Origin: Propionibacteriaceae bacterium
Lineage (GTDB): Bacteria > Actinomycetota > Actinomycetes > Propionibacteriales > Propionibacteriaceae
Assembly: GCA_031265875.1 (NCBI GenBank)
Contig: JAISCA010000066.1
Location: 62,001-126,000 of the forward strand
DNA length: 64,000 nt
Direction: 5' to 3'
In this document: positions 42,488-51,921 of the stretch, one piece after another
How positions within the stretch are numbered: the first letter of the stretch is position 1
How the letters are laid out: the number at the start of each line of letters is the position of its first letter
Made by a program: the position numbers and the translations under genes
Notes under the pieces: model-generated
The model's input: the letters and a program-made list of their open reading frames with translations, nothing else
Databases searched by the model: none
What the model was told of the DNA's origin: nothing

Positions 42488-44683
42488 ATGTCAGGAGCCA
42501 GCCCGTCAACTCATCGATCACCGTGTCGGGCCGTCTTGCTGGCCGCTGGGACCAGCCCGGACAGCCGTCGCTTGCTGACTCAGCCGCTGGCCGACTCGAC
42601 CGTGGTGGAGCAGAGCTTGCAGACGCTGCGGGCGGTGGTTTCGGATGACAGCATCGTCATCGTGGTGGCCGAGGACGACGATTCGGTGCGCCAACTGCTG
42701 GGACCGAGCTGGCGTTACGTGGTCCAGTCCGTCCCGGCCGGCACCGGCGACGCCGTGCGCTGCGCCCGCTTCGAACTGGCCGGATCGACCGGTCAGGTCC
42801 TGATCGCCTACGCCGACACGCCCTTGATCAGCCCGAGTTCGCTGCGCGGCCTGATCAACCGGCACCGGCTCAAGCGGGCCCAGTTCTCCCTTTTGACCGC
42901 CCTGGTCGACCAGCCGGGGGAGTACGGTCTGGTCGAGCGCGACGCCGCCGGCGGCATCGTCGCCATCACCGAGGCCAGTGACGCTAGTGTCCGGTACCGC
43001 CCGGCCGGCCCCAGCGAAGTCAACGTCGGCGCCTACCTGGCCCAGGCCGAGCACCTGCTGCCGCAATTGGACGCCATGGCCGCCGCTGGCGAGCACCGTT
43101 TGACCGAGCTGGCCCGGCGCTTGATCGGCCAGGGCGTGGCGGTGGCCTCGTACACCATCGTGGACGCCGACGAACTCCAAGGCATCAACTCGGACCAACA
43201 GCTCCAAGCCGCCGCCGACATCGTCATGAAGCGACTCTTCACCCCCCATCGGGCCGGCGACCAGAGCCGCATCAGCTTCGGCACCGGCGGCTGGCGGGCC
43301 ATCATCGGAGAAGGCTTCACCTTGCCCAATGTGCGCCGGTTGACCCAGACTCTGGCCAATCAGATCATCCGTCAGTCGGACGAGGCCAAGGGCGTCGTGA
43401 TCGGTGGCGACCGCCGTTTCTTGTCCCAGGAGGCCAGTCAGGCCGCCGCCGAAGTCATGGCCGGCAACAATATCCCAGTCGACCTGTTGGAAGCCGACGT
43501 GCCGACACCGCTGGTCACCTTCGCCGCCCCCCACCTGGGCTCGGCCTTGGGCTTGGTCTTCACCGCCTCGCACAATCCGCCGCAGTGGAACGGCCTCAAA
43601 GTCTTCCTCCAGGACGGCTCCCTGCCCCTCAGCGATCAAACCGACGCCTGGGAACAGGAGTCCAACGCCTTGACCGCCGCCGACATCGTGGCGGTCGATC
43701 TGGACCTGGCCCGTCAAGCCGGCCTGATCCGCCCGGTCGACCTGACCAGCCAGTACATCGACGCCATCGAGAAGGTGATCGACGTCGAGGCCATGCGCCG
43801 GACCGACGGGCTGCGCATCGTGGTCGACCCGATGTACGGCACCAGTCAGTTGACCCTGGGCATGATATTGTCCGACGCCCGTTGCCGGGTCGAGTTCATC
43901 CACGACCGTCACAATCCGCTCTTCGGCGGTCGCTCGCCGGCTCCGGACCCGGAGGCTTTGACGACTTTGATCACGATGATGCGGAGCGGCGCCTTCGACC
44001 TCGGGCTGGCCACCGACGGCGACGCCGACCGCATCGCCATCGTCGATCAATCCGGTCGCTACATCCCCACCAACGACCTATTGTTGTTGCTCTACTGGTA
44101 CTTGCACGAGGTCCGCGGCCTACGTGGGGGAGTGGTGCGCAATTTGGCCACGACCCATCTGCTGGATCGCTTGGCCGACCATTTCGGCGAGCCTCACCTG
44201 GAGACGCCGGTCGGTTTCAAACACATCACGGCCGGTATGCGCCAGATCGACGCCCTGATCGGCGGCGAGTCCTCCGGCGGCCTGACCATCAGGGGCCACA
44301 TCTTGGGCAAGGACGGCATCTTCGCCTGCGCCCTGGTGGCCGAGATGCTGGCCCGGACCGGTCAACGGGTGGACCAGCTGCTGGAGCGGGTGCTGGCCCT
44401 GACCGGGCGCTCGCACTCCACCGAGTCGTCCATCCCGGCCACGCCCCAGATGCGGGTCGAGATCCCGCGCCGGATCGCGAGGGCCGACGTCTCCAGCTTG
44501 GCCGGCTTGCCGGTCGAGCGGGTCGACACCATGGACGGGATCAAGTTCCACCTGGGCCTAGACCGCTGGGCCCTGCTGCGCTTCTCCGGCACCGAGCCGC
44601 TGCTGCGGCTGTTCGTGGAGGCCGACAGTCCAGAGCGAGCCAGTCAGATCACGGACTGGCTGGTCCACTTCGCCACCGCCTGA
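42488..44683 (+). CDS. fusion: GlmU-N-like nucleotidyltransferase domain + phosphohexomutase
   Basis: Residues about 10-245 follow the GlmU/RmlA pattern (VPAGTGDAVRCA, VLIAYADTPLIS, EYGLVERDAAGGIVAI, EVNVGAYL, INSDQQLQAA). However, the nucleotide-binding GxGTRM-K motif is replaced by AAGTSPDSRRLL, so activity is doubtful. Residues 260-731 are a phosphoglucomutase/phosphomannomutase: TASHNPPQWNGLK (Ser 361), TDGDADRIA, GGESSGG and RFSGTEPLLR. GAAGGAGG precedes the ATG. Twenty bases downstream is a chitobiose-phosphorylase-like gene, suggesting handling of GlcNAc-1-phosphate. A TATATACT sequence lies upstream. Confidence 0.82.
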   Translation: MSGASPSTHRSPCRAVLLAAGTSPDSRRLLTQPLADSTVVEQSLQTLRAVVSDDSIVIVVAEDDDSVRQLLGPSWRYVVQSVPAGTGDAVRCARFELAGSTGQVLIAYADTPLISPSSLRGLINRHRLKRAQFSLLTALVDQPGEYGLVERDAAGGIVAITEASDASVRYRPAGPSEVNVGAYLAQAEHLLPQLDAMAAAGEHRLTELARRLIGQGVAVASYTIVDADELQGINSDQQLQAAADIVMKRLFTPHRAGDQSRISFGTGGWRAIIGEGFTLPNVRRLTQTLANQIIRQSDEAKGVVIGGDRRFLSQEASQAAAEVMAGNNIPVDLLEADVPTPLVTFAAPHLGSALGLVFTASHNPPQWNGLKVFLQDGSLPLSDQTDAWEQESNALTAADIVAVDLDLARQAGLIRPVDLTSQYIDAIEKVIDVEAMRRTDGLRIVVDPMYGTSQLTLGMILSDARCRVEFIHDRHNPLFGGRSPAPDPEALTTLITMMRSGAFDLGLATDGDADRIAIVDQSGRYIPTNDLLLLLYWYLHEVRGLRGGVVRNLATTHLLDRLADHFGEPHLETPVGFKHITAGMRQIDALIGGESSGGLTIRGHILGKDGIFACALVAEMLARTGQRVDQLLERVLALTGRSHSTESSIPATPQMRVEIPRRIARADVSSLAGLPVERVDTMDGIKFHLGLDRWALLRFSGTEPLLRLFVEADSPERASQITDWLVHFATA

Positions 44684-44703
44684 GCCTAGAAGCGAGGAGC
44701 TCC

Positions 44704-47208
44704 ATGCGTTACGGACACTTCGACCTAGAACGCCACGAGTACGTCATCGACCGGGTCGACCTGCCGGCCAGCTGGGTCAACTACCTCGGGGTCGAGAATT
44801 GGTGCAGCGTGCTGAACCAACAGGCCGGGGGCTACTCCTTCTGCGAGTCCTCCCAAGCCGGCCGGGTCACCCGCTTCCGGCCCAACGCCGTGCCCAAGGA
44901 CCGGCCCGGACACTGGCTCTACCTGCGCGACCAGGCCGACGGCGACTATTGGTCCTGTTCCTGGCAGCCGGTCGGCAAACCTCTAGGCGACGGCCGGCCC
45001 GGCTCCGGCACGGCCTGGCACCGCACCCGGCACGGGCTCAGCTATTCGGTCTTCGAGTCCAGGTACAACGGTATCGAGGCTAGTCAGCGGGTTTTCGTGC
45101 CCCTGGGTGAGGATGTCGAGCTGTGGGACGTCGAGGTCGCCAACCAGAGCGACCGGACCCGCCAGATCAGCCTCTTCGGCTACGTCGAATTCTCCTTCCA
45201 CTCGGTCCAGATCGACCAGGAGAACTTCCAGATGTCGCTCTACGCCGCCGGCGCCGACTGGATCGATGGGGTGATCGAGTACGACTTCTTCTACGAGCCC
45301 TGGACCTACCATTTCTTCACCAGTGGCAGGGCCGCCGACGGTTTCGACACCGGCCGGGACGACTTCATCGGGCCTTGGCGCAGTGAGACCGACCCGCTGG
45401 CGCTGGAGCTGGGCCGCTGCGCCGGATCGACCGGCACCACCGGCAACCGCTGCGGCGCCCTGCAACACGATTTGACCCTGGCTCCAGGCCAGTCGGTCCG
45501 CTTGGTCTACCTGCTGGGCCGGGGCGACCGGCGGCAGGCGGCTCGCCTGCGGGCCCGCTACGCCGACCTGACGGCGGTGGACCAGGCCTTGGCCGACTTG
45601 GCCGAGCACTGGCGGGCCAAACGGGACGTGCTCCAGGTGGCCACGCCCTCGCCGGCCTTGGACACCCTGCTCAACTGCTGGACGCCGTACCAGGTCGAGA
45701 CCTGCGTGGTCTGGTCCCGTTTCGCCAGCTTCGTCGAAGTCGGCGGCCGCACCGGCTTGGGTTACCGGGACACGGCCCAAGACGTCATGGCGGCGGCCGC
45801 CACCAACCCGGCCCAGGTCCGTCGTCGTCTGCTCCAGCTCTGCCAAGGTCAGATGTCGGCCGGCTACGGGCTGCATCTGTTCGACCCCCGGCTGCTGACG
45901 GGGGAGGGGCTGCGCCAGGCCCCGGCCGGGGTGAAGCTGCCGACCGTGGTGCCGACCCGGGCGGATCAGTTGGCGCACGGTTTGGCCGACGCCTGCTCGG
46001 ACGACCATCTCTGGCCGGTGGCCTCGGCCGTGGCCTACGTCAAGGAGACCGGCGACCTGGACTTCCTGCGTCAGATCGTGCCCTTCGCCGACGGCGACCT
46101 GACCGATCAACAGGTCGAGGAACTGGGCGTGGCCGGCTACGACCGGCGGCCGACCAGCGTCTACCAGCACCTGAAGCGGGCGGTCGACTTCACAGCTGAT
46201 CAGATCGGTCCCCATGGCCTGGCCCTGGGCCTGCGGGCGGACTGGAACGACTGTCTCAATCTGGGCGGGGGAGAGACCGCCCTGGTCTCCTTCTTGTCAG
46301 TCTGGGCCGCCCGTTCCTTGGCCGAGGCCGCCACCGCCTTGGGCGAGCGGGCCGACGCCGAGCGCTACCGCGCGCTGGCCGACAGCACGGCCCGGCGCAT
46401 CGAGCCGGCCCTGTGGGACGGCCAGTGGTACCTGAGGGGTTACACCCGGGACCAACGCAAGATCGGCTCGGCCGCCAACGACGAGGGCAAGGTCTTCCTG
46501 GAGCACATGCCCTGGGCCGTCATCGCCGGCGTGGCGCCGCCCGATCGGGGGGCCCAGGCCATGGACGCGGTCTGGAACCATCTGGCCTCGCCCTATGGCG
46601 CCCACCTGGTCTGGCCGGCTTACACCGAGGTGGACGACGCGGTCGGCTTCATCACCCGGGTCTACCCCGGAGTGAAGGAGAACGCCGCCGTCTTCTGCCA
46701 CCCCAACGCCTGGCCCATCATGGCCGAGGCCATACTGGGGCGGGGCGAGCGGGCCCTGGCCTATTACGAGACCATGGCGCCGGTCAACGGCAATGACAGC
46801 GCCGAGATCCGGGGAGCCGAGCCGTACGTCTACTGCCAGTTCGTCTACGGGCGCGACCACACCCTCTACGGCAAAGCCCAGAACCCCTGGTTGACGGGCA
46901 CGGCGGGCTGGATGCTGACCGCCGCCAGCCAATACATCCTGGGGATCAGGCCGGACTTCGACTCTTTGGTGATCGACCCCTGTCTGCCGCCGGCCTGGGA
47001 TGGCTGCACGGTCCAGCGACTCTGGCGCGGCGCGCGTTATGACATTTCAGTCCGTAACCCGAACCACGTCAGCGCCGGCGTCGTCCGCGTCCAATTGGAC
47101 GGCCAAGACCTGCCGCTGGGGGTCGACCCGACGGTGGACCGACCAGTCGCCCGCCTGCCCTTGTCGACGCCCGGGGCCCGGCGCCAGGTCGTGGTCGAAC
47201 TGGGCTGA
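44704..47208 (+). CDS. GH94 phosphorylase, N,N'-diacetylchitobiose phosphorylase-like
   Basis: An 834-residue GH94 enzyme, which cleaves a beta-1,4 disaccharide with phosphate to sugar-1-phosphate plus sugar. The start MRYGHFDLERHEYVI, the AGGYSF loop, ASFVEVGGRTGLGYRDTAQD and RADWNDCLNLGGGETA (catalytic Asp near 513-516) match diacetylchitobiose phosphorylase better than cellobiose phosphorylase, from remembered sequences. GGAGCTCC precedes the ATG. Partnered with the upstream mutase fusion it would channel chitin disaccharide into hexosamine metabolism. No signal peptide, so it is cytosolic; an importer is not in the window. Confidence 0.87.
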   Translation: MRYGHFDLERHEYVIDRVDLPASWVNYLGVENWCSVLNQQAGGYSFCESSQAGRVTRFRPNAVPKDRPGHWLYLRDQADGDYWSCSWQPVGKPLGDGRPGSGTAWHRTRHGLSYSVFESRYNGIEASQRVFVPLGEDVELWDVEVANQSDRTRQISLFGYVEFSFHSVQIDQENFQMSLYAAGADWIDGVIEYDFFYEPWTYHFFTSGRAADGFDTGRDDFIGPWRSETDPLALELGRCAGSTGTTGNRCGALQHDLTLAPGQSVRLVYLLGRGDRRQAARLRARYADLTAVDQALADLAEHWRAKRDVLQVATPSPALDTLLNCWTPYQVETCVVWSRFASFVEVGGRTGLGYRDTAQDVMAAAATNPAQVRRRLLQLCQGQMSAGYGLHLFDPRLLTGEGLRQAPAGVKLPTVVPTRADQLAHGLADACSDDHLWPVASAVAYVKETGDLDFLRQIVPFADGDLTDQQVEELGVAGYDRRPTSVYQHLKRAVDFTADQIGPHGLALGLRADWNDCLNLGGGETALVSFLSVWAARSLAEAATALGERADAERYRALADSTARRIEPALWDGQWYLRGYTRDQRKIGSAANDEGKVFLEHMPWAVIAGVAPPDRGAQAMDAVWNHLASPYGAHLVWPAYTEVDDAVGFITRVYPGVKENAAVFCHPNAWPIMAEAILGRGERALAYYETMAPVNGNDSAEIRGAEPYVYCQFVYGRDHTLYGKAQNPWLTGTAGWMLTAASQYILGIRPDFDSLVIDPCLPPAWDGCTVQRLWRGARYDISVRNPNHVSAGVVRVQLDGQDLPLGVDPTVDRPVARLPLSTPGARRQVVVELG

Positions 47209-47275
47209 GCCGAGTCGGGGCCCGGGCGTCGGCCAGAACCGCTCGATGGCTCAGGGCAGCTCTGGGCTGGGTCGG

Positions 47276-47710
47276 TCAGTTCTTGCCGAAGTGCTGTTCC
47301 AGCTCCTCGAACATGCCCAACACCGTGCTGATGGAGCAGCGGATGGTCTGGAGCAGCTGGTCGAAGGTCACGCCGGCCTCCCAGTCGACCACATGCTCGC
47401 CGTAGACTCGGACGTCTCCGTTGTCGTCCACCCGGGTGTAGCCCTTGGGCCAGAAGTGCTGCAGGTGCCACTCGTCCAGCACCTCGCGGGCTTCGGTCCG
47501 CTGGTCGGTGGTCAAGGAGTGGTGCCAGCGGCCCCGGACGTAGAGGATCTCGTCGGAGTCGCCGCGGAGGAAGAAATAGAACATATTGTCGTCCCAGATG
47601 CCGCCGATGTCGCCGTCGCTGTCGATGGTGTAATGCCAGCTCTGTTCCCGCATGACCCGTTCGATGAGGTCGCGGCTGAGCGGCTCGGGCGTCTGAGAAT
47701 CGGGGCTCAT
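47276..47710 (-). CDS. YbjN domain protein
   Basis: A 144-residue acidic protein with LSRDLIERVMREQSWHYTID and GDIGGIWDDNMFYFFL. The segments ILYVRGRWHHSLTTDQRTEA and LDEWHLQHFWPKGY follow. This is the YbjN fold, related to type III secretion chaperones. AAGGAG precedes the ATG at 47710. It is convergent with the GH94 gene and divergent from patB. YbjN-like proteins in actinobacteria have no established function; protein binding is likely. Confidence 0.8.
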   Translation of the reverse strand: MSPDSQTPEPLSRDLIERVMREQSWHYTIDSDGDIGGIWDDNMFYFFLRGDSDEILYVRGRWHHSLTTDQRTEAREVLDEWHLQHFWPKGYTRVDDNGDVRVYGEHVVDWEAGVTFDQLLQTIRCSISTVLGMFEELEQHFGKN

Positions 47711-47828
47711 GGATGACTCCTTAAAGTGACGAGACGATGGCATTCATCGTACGCGACCGGAAGGTTCTAGCCGAGCGCTTCAGAGGAGTCACGGCCGAAG
47801 CCTGAATGCTAGTCCGATAAGGAGCATT

Positions 47829-47894
47829 ATGACACTTAGCTCGGAAGGGCGGGTCCCGGGCGGCGCTACGATCAGGTGGGCGGTCAGACCGTGA
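47829..47894 (+). CDS. possible 21-residue leader peptide upstream of patB
   Basis: ATG with a strong AAGGAG site 4 nt upstream opens MTLSSEGRVPGGATIRWAVR and stops 42 bp before the patB start. The peptide has no regulatory-looking run of one amino acid. It may be a translated leader or a chance frame; support is only the ribosome site. Confidence 0.25.
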   Translation: MTLSSEGRVPGGATIRWAVRP

Positions 47895-47936
47895 CCCGGC
47901 CGCCGGGCCCGCCTCCGCTTCAGATTGGAGTCCACT

Positions 47937-49061
47937 GTGACCGTCTTCGACGTCAGCTGGGAAGTCCTGCGTCAACGTCAGTCCATGAAATGGACCCGTT
48001 ACGCCCCGGACGTGCTGCCGCTCTGGGTGGCCGAGATGGATTGTCTGCTGTCGCCGGGGGCCCGGGCCGCCGTGGAAGAGGCCGTCCGCATCGGTGACTT
48101 CGGCTACCACGGCCGGCTGGTCTTGGAGCCCGCCTGGATCAGATACGCCCGGGACAGCTGGGGGCTCCAACTGGACGACCAGCAGGTGGCGGCCTGTGGC
48201 AATGTCATGGCCGGCATGACGGCTCTGGTCGAGCATCTGACGCCGCCTGGCGCCGTCATCGCCACCGTCAGCCCGATCTACGCCCCCTTCCGGCCGGCCG
48301 CCACGGTGGGCGGCCGTAGCTTGGCCACGGTCGAGATGACGGACCTAGGCCGACTCGACCTGCCCGGCTTGGCCCGGCTCTTCGATCAGCGCCGGCCGGC
48401 CGCCTTCCTGCTCTGCAACCCGCACAACCCCTGTGGCAGCATCGCCACGGCCGCGGAATTACAAACCGTGGCCGACTTGGCCCGCCAATACCAGGTCTTG
48501 GTCATCGTGGACGAGATCCACTCCCTGGTGCACGACCCGGCGGTCGAGTTCGTGCCCTACCTCAGCCTGCCCGGCGGGGCGGACGGCCTGGTCGTGACCT
48601 CGGCCTCGAAGGCCTTCGGCTTGGCCGGCGCGGCGGCCGGTCTGACCGTGGCCGGGGTCAACCGGGTGGAGCAGATGTGGTCGCTGCCCTACGAGGTGCG
48701 GGCCTCCGCCAGCCATATCGGCTTGTTGGCCCAGACGGCGGCCCTGGACTTCGACCGGGCTTGGCTGGCCCAGCTCAACCGTGAGATCGTCGAGCACAAA
48801 GAACTCTTGGCCGAGTGTCTGGCCCAGGTGGGTTTGGTCTACCACCCCTCCCCCGCCACTTACCTGGCCTGGGTGGATTGCTCTCCCCTGGGCCTGGTGG
48901 ACCCGGCGGCGCACTTCCTGGAGCGGGGCCGGGTGGCTTTCAACGGCGGAGCCGAGTACGACCCGGCCTACGGCCAATGGATTAGGATCAACTTGGCGAC
49001 CTCGCCGGAGATCGTGCGTCAGGCCATCCGGCGCCTGGAGGTCGCTTTGGAGGGACACTGA
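47937..49061 (+). CDS. PatB/MalY-type aminotransferase, probable cystathionine beta-lyase
   Basis: A 374-residue fold-type I PLP enzyme with PLWVAEMDCLL near the start, CNPHNPCGSI, IVDEIHSLVHD and the PLP lysine in VTSASKAFGLAGAA. The MalY/PatB branch mostly cleaves C-S bonds, turning cystathionine into homocysteine. With metX-metW elsewhere in the window this suits methionine synthesis by transsulfuration. GGAG lies 6 nt before the GTG at 47937. The longer TTG start at 47925 is less likely. Confidence 0.88.
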   Translation: MTVFDVSWEVLRQRQSMKWTRYAPDVLPLWVAEMDCLLSPGARAAVEEAVRIGDFGYHGRLVLEPAWIRYARDSWGLQLDDQQVAACGNVMAGMTALVEHLTPPGAVIATVSPIYAPFRPAATVGGRSLATVEMTDLGRLDLPGLARLFDQRRPAAFLLCNPHNPCGSIATAAELQTVADLARQYQVLVIVDEIHSLVHDPAVEFVPYLSLPGGADGLVVTSASKAFGLAGAAAGLTVAGVNRVEQMWSLPYEVRASASHIGLLAQTAALDFDRAWLAQLNREIVEHKELLAECLAQVGLVYHPSPATYLAWVDCSPLGLVDPAAHFLERGRVAFNGGAEYDPAYGQWIRINLATSPEIVRQAIRRLEVALEGH

Positions 49062-49101
49062 TCTAGGTCGCGCACGGGCGCGCCGGGAAGAGGGGCACAG
49101 C

Positions 49102-50313
49102 ATGGCTCAGCGAGTGGCGATTCTGACGGCGGGCGGTTTCGCCCCCTGTCTGTCCAGCGCCGTCGGCGGTTTGATCGAGCGTTACAGCCAGATCGCCCCT
49201 GAGACTGAGATCATCGCTTACCGGCACGGTTACGAGGGCCTGCTGAAGGGCGACCGGTTGACCGTCACTCCCCTGATCCGGGCCAAGGCCGGGCTGCTGC
49301 ACCGCTTCGGCGGCTCCCCCATCGGCAACTCCCGGGTCAAACTGACCAACGTCGACAACCTGGTCCAGCGCGGTCTGGTGCGTGAGGGGCAGAACCCGCT
49401 CCAGGTGGCGGCCGAGCGGCTGCGCTCGGATGGAGTCGACGTCTTGCACACCATCGGCGGCGACGACACCAACACCACGGCGGGCGACCTGGCCGACTAT
49501 CTGGCCCAGCAGGGCCACGGCTTGACCGTGGTCGGCCTGCCCAAGACGATCGACAACGACATCGTGCCGATCCGTCAGTCGCTGGGCGCCGACACGGCGG
49601 CCGAGGCGGCGGCGGGCTTCGCCCGTAACGTCGTGGCCGAGCACAATTCCGCCGCCGACACTCTGATCGTGCACGAGGTGATGGGTCGTCACTGCGGCTG
49701 GTTGACCGCCGCCGCCGCCCGCAAGTACCGTTCCTGGGTCTTGGCCCAGGACTGGCTGCCCGAGATCGGCTTGGACCGGCGGGCCTGGGACGTCCACGCC
49801 GTCTTCGTGCCGGAGGCCGAGATCGATCTGGAGGCCGAGTCGCTCAGGCTGCGCGCCACCATGGAGCAGCTCGGCTCTGTCAATATCTTCTTGTCTGAAG
49901 GGGCCGGAGTCGAGACCATCGTGGCCGAGATGGAGGCCAGCGGTGAAGCGGTGCCGCGCGACGCCTTCGGTCACGTCCATCTGGACAAGGTCAATCCGGG
50001 CACCTGGTTCGCCCGTCACTTCGCTCCCCGGATCGGCGCGGCCAAGGTGCTGGTGCAGAAGTCGGGTTACTACTGCCGGTCCGCCGCCGCCAACGATTTC
50101 GATCTCCAGCTGATCGCCCGCATGGTCGATTTGGCGGTCGACTCGGCTCTGGCCGGCCGGCCCGGCGTGGTCGGCCAAGACGAGCGCGACGACCAGCTGA
50201 AGGTGATCGAGTTCTCCCGCATCGCCGGCGGCAAGCCCTTCGACGTCACCCAAGGCTGGTACCAAGAGCTGCTCAAGGACATCGGCCAGCCCCGGCCGCT
50301 CGAGGTCGGCTGA
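49102..50313 (+). CDS. pfp: pyrophosphate-dependent 6-phosphofructokinase
   Basis: Catalyses reversible PPi-driven phosphorylation of fructose-6-phosphate. The donor loop is IGGDDTNTTA (Asp at position 104 equivalent) and the catalytic loop [10 protein letters not shown], the pair diagnostic of PPi use. VHEVMGRHCGWLTAA binds the sugar. At 403 residues it matches the size of the Propionibacterium freudenreichii enzyme (about 404, from memory). AAGAGGGGC precedes the ATG. It lies 40 bp after patB on the same strand. Confidence 0.93.
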   Translation: MAQRVAILTAGGFAPCLSSAVGGLIERYSQIAPETEIIAYRHGYEGLLKGDRLTVTPLIRAKAGLLHRFGGSPIGNSRVKLTNVDNLVQRGLVREGQNPLQVAAERLRSDGVDVLHTIGGDDTNTTAGDLADYLAQQGHGLTVVGLPKTIDNDIVPIRQSLGADTAAEAAAGFARNVVAEHNSAADTLIVHEVMGRHCGWLTAAAARKYRSWVLAQDWLPEIGLDRRAWDVHAVFVPEAEIDLEAESLRLRATMEQLGSVNIFLSEGAGVETIVAEMEASGEAVPRDAFGHVHLDKVNPGTWFARHFAPRIGAAKVLVQKSGYYCRSAAANDFDLQLIARMVDLAVDSALAGRPGVVGQDERDDQLKVIEFSRIAGGKPFDVTQGWYQELLKDIGQPRPLEVG

Positions 50314-50326
50314 ACCGAGACTGGGC

Positions 50327-51340
50327 TCAAGGCGAGTCCGGCTGCGGATCTGAAGTCGAGCCGGTCGCGTCGTCACTGACCGGATTGACCGGGGTGGCCG
50401 CTCCCCCGGCCTGGGCCGAGCGGGCGGACCGGGCCGCCTTCGGTTCGGTGGTGGCGGTCCAGGCCGCCACCAATACCGTCCACTGGCTGATCAGGTAGAA
50501 GACCAGCATGATGACGACCACGGGCCCGAATAAGACGGCGGTCTGATTGCGGCCGATGGCCTGGATGATCCAGGACGTCCCTAGCTGGATCGTCCCCAAG
50601 CCGATGGCCCCGAGACCGGCTCCCCGGGCTAGCGTCGACCAAGGTCGGCGTTCCCAAGGAGCCAGGGCGAAGACGCCTAGGAAGAGCAGCCAGCCCAAGG
50701 CCAGGTTGACCGTCCAGCCGGCCAGTCGCACCAGCAGACTGGCGCTCAGACTGCCGCTCAGACCCAGTTTGAGCAGGATGGTCTGGGTCAGCCAACTGGC
50801 CACCGAGGAGCTGGCCAGGCTGACCAGTAGGACGGGGGCGAAGACGGCGAACAAGCCGGCGTAGCGCAGCATCCTGAGCAGGTAAGGCGGCTGAGGATCG
50901 GGTCTAGGGTGACTGTGCCAGACGGCGTTGATCGATTGCCTCAGACGGTTGATCCAGTTGGCGCCGGAGTAGGCCGCCAGGACCAGGGCGATCAAGCCGA
51001 CCGAGCGCCAGTCGGCCAGGATCGGTCTGATCAGCCCCATCAGTTGCTGACTGGCCTCCAAGTCGCCGGTCAAGCGAGCCAACCAATCTCCCAGTGGTTG
51101 GAGCAGGTCGGGACGGAAGAGATCGAGGAAGGCGCCCAAGCTGGCGCAGGCCACCATCAGGGCCGGGATCAGGGTCAGGACGGAGAAGAAGGCGATGGCC
51201 GCCGCGGCTTGCCCGCCCAGACGTTGGTTGAAGCGGTCCAGGGCTCGGACCAGATGGGCCGCCCCAGGCAACTCAAGCAAGCGGTGGAGTAGAGCCGACC
51301 ACCGCGCCCGCAGCCGTTCGGTCCGATTCGAGCTGGCCAA
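50327..51340 (-). CDS. YihY/BrkB family membrane protein
   Basis: A 337-residue integral membrane protein with about six helices and the family motifs QAAAAIAFFSVLTLIPALM, YSGANWINRLRQSINAVWH and GPVVVIMLVFYLISQWTVLVAAW. The N-terminal Arg-rich part and Ser/Thr-rich tail are cytosolic. The best start is a TTG at 51340, as no in-frame ATG or GTG precedes the conserved region. It follows the MerR gene by 23 bp. The function of YihY is unsettled; it is not RNase BN. Confidence 0.87.
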   Translation of the reverse strand: MASSNRTERLRARWSALLHRLLELPGAAHLVRALDRFNQRLGGQAAAAIAFFSVLTLIPALMVACASLGAFLDLFRPDLLQPLGDWLARLTGDLEASQQLMGLIRPILADWRSVGLIALVLAAYSGANWINRLRQSINAVWHSHPRPDPQPPYLLRMLRYAGLFAVFAPVLLVSLASSSVASWLTQTILLKLGLSGSLSASLLVRLAGWTVNLALGWLLFLGVFALAPWERRPWSTLARGAGLGAIGLGTIQLGTSWIIQAIGRNQTAVLFGPVVVIMLVFYLISQWTVLVAAWTATTEPKAARSARSAQAGGAATPVNPVSDDATGSTSDPQPDSP

Positions 51341-51363
51341 TCGATCGGATCACCAGCCCCGCC

Positions 51364-51921
51364 TCAGCCGACCTGTTTGGCCCGGCGCCGGGCCGCCAAT
51401 TCGTCGGTCCAAGTCGGACCTTGGCCGGCCCGGTACTGGGGCAGATCGGTCAAGCTGCCTTCGATGCCGCGCCAGACCCCGCCCAAGTCGATGGCGAACA
51501 TGCCCTGGCCGCCCTTCAGGAGGTCGATCACCTCGTGCTCGGAGGTGCACTCGAAGACCGACGAGCCGTCCGACATCAAAGTCACCTCGGTCAGGTCGTC
51601 CACCCCGCGCGAGCGCAGGTGCTCGACGGCGGCGCGGATCTGGCGCAGGGAGATGCCGGCGCCGAGCAGACGGCGGATGACCTTCAAGAGCAGGAGGTCA
51701 CGGAAGCTGTACAAGCGCTGGCTGCCCGAACCGCTGGCGTCACGGATCTCCGGCACCACCAGGCCGGTGCGGGCCCAGTAGTCGAGTTGGCGATAGGTGA
51801 TGCCGGCCACCTGGCAGGCGGTCGGACCCCGGAAGCCGATGTTGGACGCGACTGGGGCGAAGTCACCCTCGAACAGTGCCTCTTGGCCTGGTATCCGATC
51901 GGCTGGCACCACTTCGTTCAC
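51364..51921 (-). CDS. MerR-family transcriptional regulator (Rv1830-like)
   Basis: A 185-residue MerR protein. The winged helix begins GFRGPTACQVAGITYRQLDYW and continues SQRLYSFRDLLLLKVIRRLL. A ligand/dimer domain with LMSDGSSVFECTSEHEV and LLKGGQGMFAIDLGGV follows, typical of the actinobacterial regulator near garA. GTG start at 51921. In mycobacteria a DUF151 gene normally lies between ftsR and this gene; here 300 bp of non-coding DNA takes its place. Confidence 0.87.
   Translation of the reverse strand: MNEVVPADRIPGQEALFEGDFAPVASNIGFRGPTACQVAGITYRQLDYWARTGLVVPEIRDASGSGSQRLYSFRDLLLLKVIRRLLGAGISLRQIRAAVEHLRSRGVDDLTEVTLMSDGSSVFECTSEHEVIDLLKGGQGMFAIDLGGVWRGIEGSLTDLPQYRAGQGPTWTDELAARRRAKQVG

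Noticed and set aside
43585..44703. Long N-terminal extension of the GH94 frame
   Set aside because: The 373 codons before 44704 are out of frame with the mutase gene and are Arg/Pro/Gly-rich nonsense. The conserved GH94 start MRYGHFD with a ribosome site is at 44704.
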